Shown: positions 25,601 through 32,923 of the stretch, one piece after another
How positions within the stretch are numbered: position 1 is the first letter of the stretch
How the letters are laid out: every line of letters begins with the position of its first letter
Origin: Bacteroidota bacterium
GTDB lineage: Bacteria; Bacteroidota; Ignavibacteria; Ignavibacteriales; Melioribacteraceae
DNA: 64,000 nt
NCBI GenBank assembly: GCA_023397505.1
Contig: JAEWUC010000008.1
Coordinates: forward strand, 558,001 to 622,000
Direction of reading: 5' to 3'
Translations under genes and position numbers: made by a program
The notes under the pieces: model-generated
Databases searched by the model: none
What the model was told of the DNA's origin: nothing
Seen by the model: only the letters and a program-made list of their open reading frames with translations

Positions 25601-28277
25601 AATGATCGCTTCGGAAAATTTTGCAATGTTGAATTCAGATTCCTCAACACCCGGATTACTTTCGTTCTGGGGAGATTGGGACGGCAGCAACCGTCCGTCA
25701 GGCCAGGGCCACCGCCTCGTTGCATCGGCGCTTCTTCAAAATGTAACGCAACTTTCGGAAATTATTAAAACAATTATTGCTGTTGATAAATCCGTGAAGA
25801 TTAAACCCCAATTGCTTGCCGAGATAAATCAACTTGCAACAACCAATAATAATTTTTGGCAATTGCTGAATGAAATAACATCATTAACAAACCAGCTTGA
25901 AAAGAGATACAAAAGCGTTTTGCCTTTCAATGTTGAATCGAACAGGCTGCGTAAACTTGGTATGAAGCTGCACATTGCTCAAGACCCGTTGATTAAACTA
26001 TGGCAGCACAACGACAGCACAGAACAGAAAATGATTGTAATGCGCAATGAACGCCGTAACAAACTTGAATACTATTTCAGGCTTAATAAAGATTTACGCA
26101 AAGCACTTCATGATTTAATCCCGTCTATTCTTAAGAATAATTCCAACCCGGAATTGATGTTGAAAGTCGGATTGTATAAAGATATTTTAAAACGGTTTGT
26201 TCTAACCCCGCGCATTCACCAGAAATTAATTACGGTTAAAGATCAGTTTGCTATAAACACAACAGTTCATAACATCGTTGAGATTAATGAACTTTCCGGA
26301 AATTTTGGAAACCCCGGTATGGTTATGGCTCTTCAAGTTAGTATGTCGACTAATCCCGATGCGCTGATTACACTCGACAGAAAATTTATTTCCGAAAGAG
26401 AAAGAGTATTAAGGAACGCTGATACGGCGCATCTTCCAAAAGTTTGGTCTGTTCCTTTATTCGAAGATCTGGACAATGTTGAAAAAGTTGAAAGCTATCT
26501 CGATAAAATTTGGGATTATGCAGTTCAAAGCAGAAGCATTGCACAGGAGCCGAAAGATCGTTTTGCTGAAATCATCTGCGAAGTTTTTGTCGCGGGTTCA
26601 GACTTAAGTCAACAAGTAGGGCAGACTTCTTCTTCACTTTTATATAATACCGCAAAGCACAAAACAATTGATTGGCTCGCCAAAAAAGGTTTGGTTGAAA
26701 ATGTTAGGATGAAACTCGGCAGCGGCGAACCGATGCAAAGGCAAGGCGGGTATTACGCCGAGTTTTCGAGCAAGCCGGCTTTTATTCAAACAGAAGAAAA
26801 TACTAAAAGGTTTAACACGTTCCTCGAAGAATCAACTATTAAAAGTACAGAGTTCGCAATTAGTCCTTTGCATGGGGTCTTTGCCGGTGGCGATTTAAGA
26901 ACACTGCAAAGCGCGATATCCGAAAAGATGCGGCATTTACGGGTGCGGGATTTGGCGCAGCTTCATTTCCATCTTCATAAAACCCAGGATTATTATCACT
27001 CGGAATTGATACGCGCGGCGGAACCGTTTATTGATACCCGGCTCGTGTACGAATCTAAAAGTCTGAAAGAACTTGAAAGATTAACTCTCGGCAAAGAGGA
27101 CGAACTGTTCGAAGCTTTTGCAGAGTTATCGAAAAAGAATTTTCAGCAGATTGTTTACGGAAGCGAAGATGATGTTGTCGGCATTCATATAATTTCATAT
27201 TTCTTATCACGCGCAACACCAGTTTTGAGGGACCGACCGGTTGAGCGCCCAACACGCGGCGGGGGCGAAGACCGAGGGCAAAAAATTCTTGAACGCATTG
27301 CCTCTACGATTCCACTTTCTAAACACGGAAGTTTACTGCGCGCAATTAGTCATAATAAAGCGCAGACTTTTATGCTCGGCATAAATCAATTAACAACCGG
27401 ATTGTTCCGCGCGCTCAATCAATTTTCTCAGCAGGAATTTGTAGGCGGTTCAGGGTATCTTTATTTAAGCGATAGAATTTTACCGCGTCTGCCCGTTTAC
27501 GAAATTCTTCACTCGATTAGAATTTTTCAAGATCAACATTTAATAAATGTTCAAAAGTTTTCAGATTCATTCCCGGCGGGAATTACTGCATTCACGCTTC
27601 TCCGCGAAGATATGGATTCGCTCGAAATGTTTGTACCGATGCTTCAAAAAGAATTGCTGCGCCGGCACGGAATTGATGTTTCGGAATTTTTTAAAGACGA
27701 TAAATTCATTACCGAATTGCTGCCGACTGTCCGTCCCGATCTCGCGGTTTTACTTCAGCCGGATATTTTTAATACCGAAGTAGAAAATGTTATTTCGGAA
27801 TTGAAATTTGAAATAGATAAAAAATGGCTGGATGAATTTGCGCAGTTGTTAAGAGTACCCCGGCAAATTCGTTTTTGGCGGAATAAAATTTGGAAACTTT
27901 TGGAAGAACCGGTTAAGAACCAGGTAAAGTCTTTTGTCGAACTTGCAGTTGCGTTAAATAGGTTGTCGAAAGATGTTGACGCAAAAGAATTTGTTTTGAA
28001 AAGTCCCGCGCTTTCAAAAAGCAAGGTTGAATCATCGCTTTCAAGTTTGTTGGGCGGAAGTGTTGATGATTCAATGAAGCAATTTTTAACTGCCGCTGTT
28101 CAGTATTTAACCCGTCTTCCCGCAGAGCAAGTTGAAGTGCCGGTTGATATTGTGCGCGCATTAAAAGAAGTTGAAAGAATTTTAAGAATAGATGAGCAGG
28201 CATTAAGCAAAAACAAACAGGAGCTTCTGAATTTTTACCTCGCGCAAATTTCCCGCTATGTAGGCGATAACGGTTGA
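22659..28277 (+). CDS. Giant fusion: degenerate aminotransferase + class I/II aminotransferase + PEP-carboxylase-like region
   Basis: The 1872-residue protein has no signal peptide. Residues ~45-370 look like an aminotransferase domain (SPRGGYNIKNPTP, LIISSGGIEETLRVLF) without the PLP lysine. Residues ~420-800 form an intact fold-type I aminotransferase: N532NPHNASG, D564LAY567, Lys611 in HSLSKTDSFAGARLA, then RLTLGGTD. The remaining ~1050 residues align by eye to bacterial PEP carboxylase in order: RTVHPTQ (His917, family TAHPTE), GDWDGSNRP (1005, family GGDRDGNP), PLFED (Glu1269), AGSDLSQQVG (Asp1315, family GYSDSxKDxG), MQRQGG (Arg1361) and LLRAI...AQ (1561, family LRAIPW..WTQ). Several PEPC catalytic residues are changed, so activity is uncertain. 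The start is a TTG with no clear ribosome-binding site. Family parallels are from memory. Confidence 0.75.
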   Translation: MTIKLKNKNNIEKLFELRPVQPGKISEISEATASSSVPPAERVNFHIGNPVQDEKLFLFYLRSVLGLKTNIGIGEGYDINLLRSELDWEENYDNRIELFYKLIKNSAPYSPRGGYNIKNPTPLIKKLHQWLVNDQDEPLSYDLGEKTGKRELIISSGGIEETLRVLFHSLDKFLVNLPAKIFFTDYEIPFYSKDFDSLQFEKLPSGGIEISDRLQKFLISEKNIPVFLVAGKIMSEEARRKLRNLSYDYPLFFFEVNDAPNHCSLAREAKLRNRVLRILTPSFISERLKNYSIVFVAGHPELLKVFESVHFQLKGTPSSSEIELLQYLSLNSEEIKKEKDHYNHGKENESEQVSIISSTQFQFLNKSNLLERVGKILDERIEKINFSSSKIEKILSGVGIKNIPSSDHLINKDTNSVLNDFLENINNEEWLSETTQSFLTSFSKEHPEYSIDNLNVVNGSSRTALGLFGFHCGISEVVTCDFSWTYEHCFPKSTFVPLTDNFELDVNGICDAVDKRLKISDKSKEKIAVAINNPHNASGKIFIEHDLKELLVKVLGKNVFVIDDLAYQNVLPEKTLKGPKTVKQLALELIEEGRLYKDQLQKIISVHSLSKTDSFAGARLAVVEIADEMLSHIFRKLNQIIKPNIAAILIAYLFYRNDSETIKRFWLLRNRIFNEKMNALEEASLEFPESRNPFNIFIQRPQGSMYPRMVIDKLPNGLSLDWLSYGLAAQGIGLVPLASFARTSKGYELGRKSFRLTLGGTDTPEILLRKTRRVLIDLNRLIAEEKSKYNKQLFAVKTIGSKSDNYLGKAGEFWKQFKNDIEKECYRTSVFLTKAFPEETENRILSERFLGKYLNGRLNTYEELFNDNLDISLDFLSCIKSGGISNLQQRLEYEFFKDNLEMRQEKFRRRTHDRTVHPTQIYALDTDILFNSAFDELLKNKKPDSSLVSKISKSLFEEYLGKNIAISSIKEGEELICDLRSMIASENFAMLNSDSSTPGLLSFWGDWDGSNRPSGQGHRLVASALLQNVTQLSEIIKTIIAVDKSVKIKPQLLAEINQLATTNNNFWQLLNEITSLTNQLEKRYKSVLPFNVESNRLRKLGMKLHIAQDPLIKLWQHNDSTEQKMIVMRNERRNKLEYYFRLNKDLRKALHDLIPSILKNNSNPELMLKVGLYKDILKRFVLTPRIHQKLITVKDQFAINTTVHNIVEINELSGNFGNPGMVMALQVSMSTNPDALITLDRKFISERERVLRNADTAHLPKVWSVPLFEDLDNVEKVESYLDKIWDYAVQSRSIAQEPKDRFAEIICEVFVAGSDLSQQVGQTSSSLLYNTAKHKTIDWLAKKGLVENVRMKLGSGEPMQRQGGYYAEFSSKPAFIQTEENTKRFNTFLEESTIKSTEFAISPLHGVFAGGDLRTLQSAISEKMRHLRVRDLAQLHFHLHKTQDYYHSELIRAAEPFIDTRLVYESKSLKELERLTLGKEDELFEAFAELSKKNFQQIVYGSEDDVVGIHIISYFLSRATPVLRDRPVERPTRGGGEDRGQKILERIASTIPLSKHGSLLRAISHNKAQTFMLGINQLTTGLFRALNQFSQQEFVGGSGYLYLSDRILPRLPVYEILHSIRIFQDQHLINVQKFSDSFPAGITAFTLLREDMDSLEMFVPMLQKELLRRHGIDVSEFFKDDKFITELLPTVRPDLAVLLQPDIFNTEVENVISELKFEIDKKWLDEFAQLLRVPRQIRFWRNKIWKLLEEPVKNQVKSFVELAVALNRLSKDVDAKEFVLKSPALSKSKVESSLSSLLGGSVDDSMKQFLTAAVQYLTRLPAEQVEVPVDIVRALKEVERILRIDEQALSKNKQELLNFYLAQISRYVGDNG

Positions 28278-28295
28278 GTGAAATAGTCCCGATAA

Positions 28296-29391
28296 AATCT
28301 GACACTTCTGAAAAAATGTAATAAATTACAAATAACAGAAGGAGAAGGTCAGATAAGTACGGAAGAGAAAATCATCAAGAACAAATAGGGTTTATTGGAA
28401 ATATCCTGTCATCTATGGAATGTAAGCCGAGCCTGTAAAATATTCGGATATTCCCGAGATAGATTTTATCGATTTAAGAAACATTACGAAGAAGGCGGAG
28501 AGACAGCGTTACTTGAAATCAGCCGAAAGAAACCAAACCTAAAGAATCGAGTATAGGAAGAAGTAGAAGAGACAGTAGTAAAACTAGTAGTAGAATATCC
28601 AGCCTATGGTCAAGTCAGAACAGCCAATGAATTGAAAAAGCAAGGAGTATTTCTCTCACCTGGTGGTGTACGAAATATCTGGTTGAGGTATAATATCGAG
28701 ACGTTCAACAAACGACTGTTGATGTTTGAAGAAAAAATGGCTAGTGAGAATATGATATTAACTGAAGCACAATTAGTTGCTATGGAAAGACGCAAAGAAA
28801 CCAAAGAAACTTATGGTGAGATAGAAACCGAACATACTAGTTATTTATAGGCTCACAGGACAGCGCGATCAAAAAGGAGTTGGAAAAATCTATCAGCAAA
28901 CATTTATCGACAATATGCAAAAGTAACTCACGTTAAACTTTATAACCGTAAGAATGCTATCGTTGCGACCAACTTACTCAATGATCTAGTAATACCTTTC
29001 TTTGATGTTCAAGAAATACCGTTGTTGAAGATATTAACCGATAGAGGTAAAGAATACTGCGGTCGTACAGAGTACCATGAATACGAGCTTTATCTTGCTG
29101 TCGAGAACATCGATCACAGTAAAACAAAAGCAAAGTATCCACAAACAAATTGAATCAGTGAACGCTTTCACAAAACGATACTCAATGAATTTTATTAAGT
29201 AGCATTCAGAAAGAAGATTTACAATACACTTGAAGAATTACAAAACGATGTTGATCTTTGAATTAAAAGTTACAATGAGGACAGACCGCATACTGGAAAA
29301 CACTTTTACAAACCAAGCATCTTGCTGAAGACAAAATGCTTGGTTATAATCTTGCAGTTAATGGTTAACTAACAACAGGGGGTGTCAGATT
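28296..29391 (+). mobile_element. Decayed IS481-family insertion sequence
   Basis: The ends carry 10-bp terminal inverted repeats: AATCTGACAC at 28296-28305 and GTGTCAGATT at 29382-29391. Between them is a broken transposase reading frame on the plus strand. The total of about 1.1 kb suits IS481 elements. I could not identify a convincing target-site duplication. The element ends 47 bp before the first CRISPR repeat. Confidence 0.85.
28353..29368 (+). pseudogene. IS481-family transposase pseudogene
   Basis: Conceptual translation gives an N-terminal helix-turn-helix region (VSRACKIFGYSRDRFYRFKK), then PAYGQVRTANELKKQGVFLS, and a DDE integrase core with the pieces ILTDRGKEYCGR and SERFHKTILNEFY. 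It is interrupted by several stops (around 28386, 28554 and 28848, and again near 29153 and 29262) and at least one frameshift after 28850. The expected ATG is ATA at 28353, preceded by GGAGAAGG. The element is therefore inactive. Confidence 0.85.
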
Positions 29392-29438
29392 AAATAATGA
29401 CTTGTACAATTAATACTTCTCGTTCTCATGTCGATTAT

Positions 29439-29541
29439 GTTGTGATTTGCTTCCCGCTCCGACTCGATCGTCAGAGCGAGGCAAGTCAAAATGTTTGGCG
29501 TTTACCCGCCGTTGTTTTGGCGGGACAATCTTAAAACCAAG
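29439..29541 (+). repeat. Enlarged CRISPR repeat 1 (two hairpin inserts)
   Basis: A standard repeat is split after nt 14 by a 33-nt insert (29453-29485) with the dyad CGCTC/GAGCG. A 28-nt segment (29497-29524) with the dyad CCCGCC/GGCGGG replaces the TTTG at nt 26-29. Flanking repeat bases are unchanged. Confidence 0.95.
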
Positions 29542-29722
29542 AACCTTTATACTATATTAGATGTGAGAATAGTTGTGATTTGCTTTCAAAATGTTTTTTG
29601 ACAATCTTAAAACCAAGATTGTTTTTGATTCTGCCTCATGAAGTATTGTTGTGATTTGCTTTCAAAATGTTTTTTGACAATCTTAAAACCAAGATTTTTA
29701 CCCTATTAACTTAAATTCTTAT

Positions 29723-29825
29723 GTTGTGATTTGCTTCCCGCTCCGACTCGATCGTCAGAGCGAGGCAAGTCAAAATGTTTGGCGTTTACCCGCCGTTGTT
29801 TTGGCGGGACAATCTTAAAACCAAG
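29723..29825 (+). repeat. Enlarged CRISPR repeat 4 (two hairpin inserts)
   Basis: This copy is identical in sequence to the enlarged repeat at 29439-29541 and is separated from it by two ordinary repeats. Confidence 0.95.
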
Positions 29826-30311
29826 ATGCCGGTGCAGTTCCAGACGTACCTATTGGTTGTGATTTGCTTTCAAAATGTTTTTTGACAATCTTAAAACCAA
29901 GTTAAGAACGGAGATTACGTTTGATGATGTAGTTGTGATTTGCTTTCAAAATGTTTTTTGACAATCTTAAAACCAAGTGTATAGAATGTATAAGACAACC
30001 ACTATCTGTTGTGATTTGCTTTCAAAATGTTTTTTGACAATCTTAAAACCAAGTCAATAAAAAGGTTTGTCTCTGCATTCCGAGTTGTGATTTGCTTTCA
30101 AAATGTTTTTTGACAATCTTAAAACCAAGGATGAAAGCGAGAGCCGTCCCGGATTTTATGTTGTGATTTGCTTTCAAAATGTTTTTTGACAATCTTAAAA
30201 CCAAGTGGTATATCAAGATTGCCGGAAAGTCCGGTGTTGTGATTTGCTTTCAAAATGTTTTTTGACAATCTTAAAACCAAGCAAAACGCGATGATTATCT
30301 AAAAGTTACAA

Positions 30312-30414
30312 GTTGTGATTTGCTTCCCGCTCCGACTCGATCGTCAGAGCGAGGCAAGTCAAAATGTTTGGCGTTTACCCGCCGTTGTTTTGGCGGGACA
30401 ATCTTAAAACCAAG
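30312..30414 (+). repeat. Enlarged CRISPR repeat 11 (two hairpin inserts)
   Basis: This is a third identical 103-bp copy. Six ordinary repeats separate it from the second copy, and twenty ordinary repeats follow it. Confidence 0.95.
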
Positions 30415-32000
30415 ATTAATCATCTCAACAATCTCACCGTTCTCGTTGTGATTTGCTTTCAAAATGTTTTTTGACAATCTTAAAACCAAGAACCGCAGAA
30501 GAAAGAATTCCGCTTTTACTGTTGTGATTTGCTTTCAAAATGTTTTTTGACAATCTTAAAACCAAGTAAGTACAAAACAGCGTTTAATAAAAGCAGTTGT
30601 GATTTGCTTTCAAAATGTTTTTTGACAATCTTAAAACCAAGTTAAGAACGGAGATTACGTTTGATGATGTAGTTGTGATTTGCTTTCAAAATGTTTTTTG
30701 ACAATCTTAAAACCAAGGGTTATTCCTCTTTAATTATTCCCATTTCGTTGTGATTTGCTTTCAAAATGTTTTTTGACAATCTTAAAACCAAGGTTCGTAT
30801 TACTCAAAGCTGCTTTCAAATCGTTGTGATTTGCTTTCAAAATGTTTTTTGACAATCTTAAAACCAAGCTAACAGCGATGTTGAACAATACCGCTTTAGT
30901 TGTGATTTGCTTTCAAAATGTTTTTTGACAATCTTAAAACCAAGTCAAAATCTGATGTGGGGCTATCTGCGGTTGTTGTGATTTGCTTTCAAAATGTTTT
31001 TTGACAATCTTAAAACCAAGTACAGAGATTTTAAAGTTAAGTGAACTATTGTTGTGATTTGCTTTCAAAATGTTTTTTGACAATCTTAAAACCAAGTAGT
31101 AAAACTACTTACGACGACTTTAACGGTTGTGATTTGCTTTCAAAATGTTTTTTGACAATCTTAAAACCAAGTTACATTGAAGTTGACGGCGCATATTCCG
31201 GTTGTGATTTGCTTTCAAAATGTTTTTTGACAATCTTAAAACCAAGTTAGACTTGATAATCGAGACTGGAATTGCTGTTGTGATTTGCTTTCAAAATGTT
31301 TTTTGACAATCTTAAAACCAAGCCGGGTAGAAAAGTTAAACCGCATAAAGCGGTTGTGATTTGCTTTCAAAATGTTTTTTGACAATCTTAAAACCAAGTA
31401 ATCATAGAATTATAATTCCTTACATAGGTTGTGATTTGCTTTCAAAATGTTTTTTGACAATCTTAAAACCAAGTTGTTACAAATTTTTACAAGATTATAA
31501 TAAGTTGTGATTTGCTTTCAAAATGTTTTTTGACAATCTTAAAACCAAGGATAGGCGGTATGGAGCAGTTTGTAGAAGCGTTGTGATTTGCTTTCAAAAT
31601 GTTTTTTGACAATCTTAAAACCAAGAAGATTATGGTGGGATGCAGCAATGAGAGTGTTGTGATTTGCTTTCAAAATGTTTTTTGACAATCTTAAAACCAA
31701 GAGGGCTACAAATAACCGATTCACGAGTGCTGTTGTGATTTGCTTTCAAAATGTTTTTTGACAATCTTAAAACCAAGGGGTTGACAAAAAAAGATCATCT
31801 CTCGATTGTTGTGATTTGCTTTCAAAATGTTTTTTGACAATCTTAAAACCAAGAGCAAACAAGAAATTATTCACCCGCGATGGTTGTGATTTGCTTTCAA
31901 AATGTTTTTTGACAATCTTAAAACCAAGGTAGGGCGGTTTAGATTGTTAAAATAAAACAACTTACAGGAGTTTTAGGATTGAAAAAATGGGAGGGGTTTA

Positions 32001-32067
32001 GAACTCCTCCTAAATCCTTCTCCCCGCCTGCCGGACGGGCAGGTTATTAAGAGAGGGACTTTTAAAA
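32001..32067. repeat. Interspersed repeat, copy A (cas2 side)
   Basis: The order GAACTCCTCCTAAATCC, TTCTCC, a GC-rich palindrome (CCTGCCGGACGGGCAGG), then AAGAGAGGGACTTTTAAAA matches the reverse complement of the element between cas1 and the DUF559 gene. Its end overlaps the cas2 stop codon. Confidence 0.7.
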
Positions 32068-32391
32068 TAATTCCAGTTGATGGGGTTCTATAAACCCATC
32101 CTCCTTCTTTTTACCGTAAAATATTTCCATCATTCCAAATTGCTTATCTGTTATGGATAATATTCCTACATGACCTTTTTCAGGCAGCAATGCTTTAATC
32201 CTTTTTACATGAACATTTCTATTTTCTCGGCTTGAACAATGCCGGACGTAAATTGAAAATTGAAACATCGAAAAGCCGTCTTTCAATAATTCCTTTCTAA
32301 AACGGGAATATGCTTTTTTCTCCTTCGGTGTTTCGGTTGGCAAATCGAATAATACCAATATCCACATTATTCTATATTCGTTGAACCTCAT
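32062..32391 (-). CDS. cas2: CRISPR-associated endonuclease Cas2
   Basis: This 109-residue protein has the Cas2 ferredoxin-like opening RIMWILVLFDLPTETPKEKK (catalytic-type Asp after LVLF), then YSRFRKELLKDGFSMFQFSIYVRHCSS. It pairs with Cas1 in spacer acquisition. It is the last cas gene, with the array 134 bp downstream. In a normal type II-C operon it would follow cas1 directly, but here a DUF559 gene intervenes. Confidence 0.96.
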   Translation of the reverse strand: MRFNEYRIMWILVLFDLPTETPKEKKAYSRFRKELLKDGFSMFQFSIYVRHCSSRENRNVHVKRIKALLPEKGHVGILSITDKQFGMMEIFYGKKKEDGFIEPHQLELF

Positions 32392-32426
32392 ATAATTCTA
32401 GTGCCTTGTTTTGCTTTTTATTGCTG

Positions 32427-32828
32427 TTATTGTTTAATTCCTTTTGCGTTAATAATATCCCTAAGTTTTATCAGCACAGCTTCAATATTATTTTCAACCT
32501 CTTCATTTTTAAATCGAATTACATTTATTCCCAATAAATTTATTACACCGCTTCTTAGTTCATCGTATTCTTGCTGTCTTTCGTGGTAAGCGCCGTCTAT
32601 TTCAATAACTAGTTTTTCCTCATAACAAAAAAAATCACTTATAAAAAATGTCTCTTTACCTAAGACATCAAAAAAAATCGGGTGCTGCCTGTAGAATTTT
32701 TTATTAAGAAAACGTCTATTGCGTACTGCTTCCCAAAATATTTTCTCGGCGTTTGTAGATTTTTTTCTTAACTCTCTACACAGTTGCTTGGATATTGCTA
32801 TCAATTTCGGGTTTTTAGATAAACTCAT
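32427..32828 (-). CDS. DUF559/Vsr-like endonuclease-domain protein inserted between cas1 and cas2
   Basis: This 133-residue protein has the DUF559 (PD-(D/E)XK, Vsr/MutH-like) pattern: LRKKSTNAEKIFWEAVRNRR, KFYRQHPI, then FISDFFCYEEKLVIEIDGAYH with the catalytic-type Glu/Asp, and NVIRFKNEEV near the end. DUF559 proteins are usually stray, mobile-like genes and not part of known adaptation modules. Inverted copies of a short interspersed repeat lie on both sides (32001-32067 and 32839-32923), bracketing this gene and cas2. That suggests it arrived by insertion or recombination. A role in CRISPR adaptation is conceivable but not shown. Confidence 0.88.
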   Translation of the reverse strand: MSLSKNPKLIAISKQLCRELRKKSTNAEKIFWEAVRNRRFLNKKFYRQHPIFFDVLGKETFFISDFFCYEEKLVIEIDGAYHERQQEYDELRSGVINLLGINVIRFKNEEVENNIEAVLIKLRDIINAKGIKQ

Positions 32829-32838
32829 TTAACCTACT

Positions 32839-32923
32839 TGAACTCATCCCAAACCCTTCTCTTAAAAAGAGAAGGGTTTTTAAAAGTCCCTCTCTTGTAA
32901 GAGAGGGATTTAGGGTGAGTTCC
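32839..32923. repeat. Interspersed repeat, copy B (cas1 side), two hairpins
   Basis: Two strong dyads occur in tandem: AAACCCTTCTC/GAGAAGGGTTT and CCCTCTCTT/AAGAGAGGG. In reverse complement it reads GGAACTCACCCTAAATCC ... GAGAGGGACTTTTAAAA, like copy A, so the two copies are inverted. It overlaps the cas1 stop and supplies the last cas1 codons (NSP-stop). It may also attenuate transcription between cas1 and the genes downstream. Confidence 0.75.

Larger units (their letters stand above)
29439..31928 (+). CRISPR. Type II-C CRISPR array, 31 repeats and 30 spacers
   Basis: I count 31 repeats. Of these, 28 are 46 bp (beginning GTTGTGATTTGCTTTC and ending CTTAAAACCAAG, near identical), and three are enlarged to 103 bp. 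The 30 spacers are 29-30 bp. The 13-nt repeat start pairs with the anti-repeat at 38261-38273, so crRNAs are transcribed on the plus strand, opposite to the cas genes, as in other type II-C loci. The spacer at 29902-29931 recurs at 30642-30671. The final repeat (31883-31928) is perfect. The upstream flank has only 47 bp before the IS481 remnant and no recognisable leader. Repeats end with TTGACAATCTTAAAAC, which could contain a promoter element. Confidence 0.98.

Noticed and set aside
29409..29438. A possible thirty-first spacer just before the first repeat
   Set aside because: The length would fit, but the bases before it do not match the end of a repeat.
31041..31250. Open frames across CRISPR repeats (for example 31041-31250 plus, 30295-30489 and 31539-31724 minus)
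   Set aside because: They are made of translated repeat units such as LSKCFLTILKPS and exist only because the repeats lack stops in those frames.
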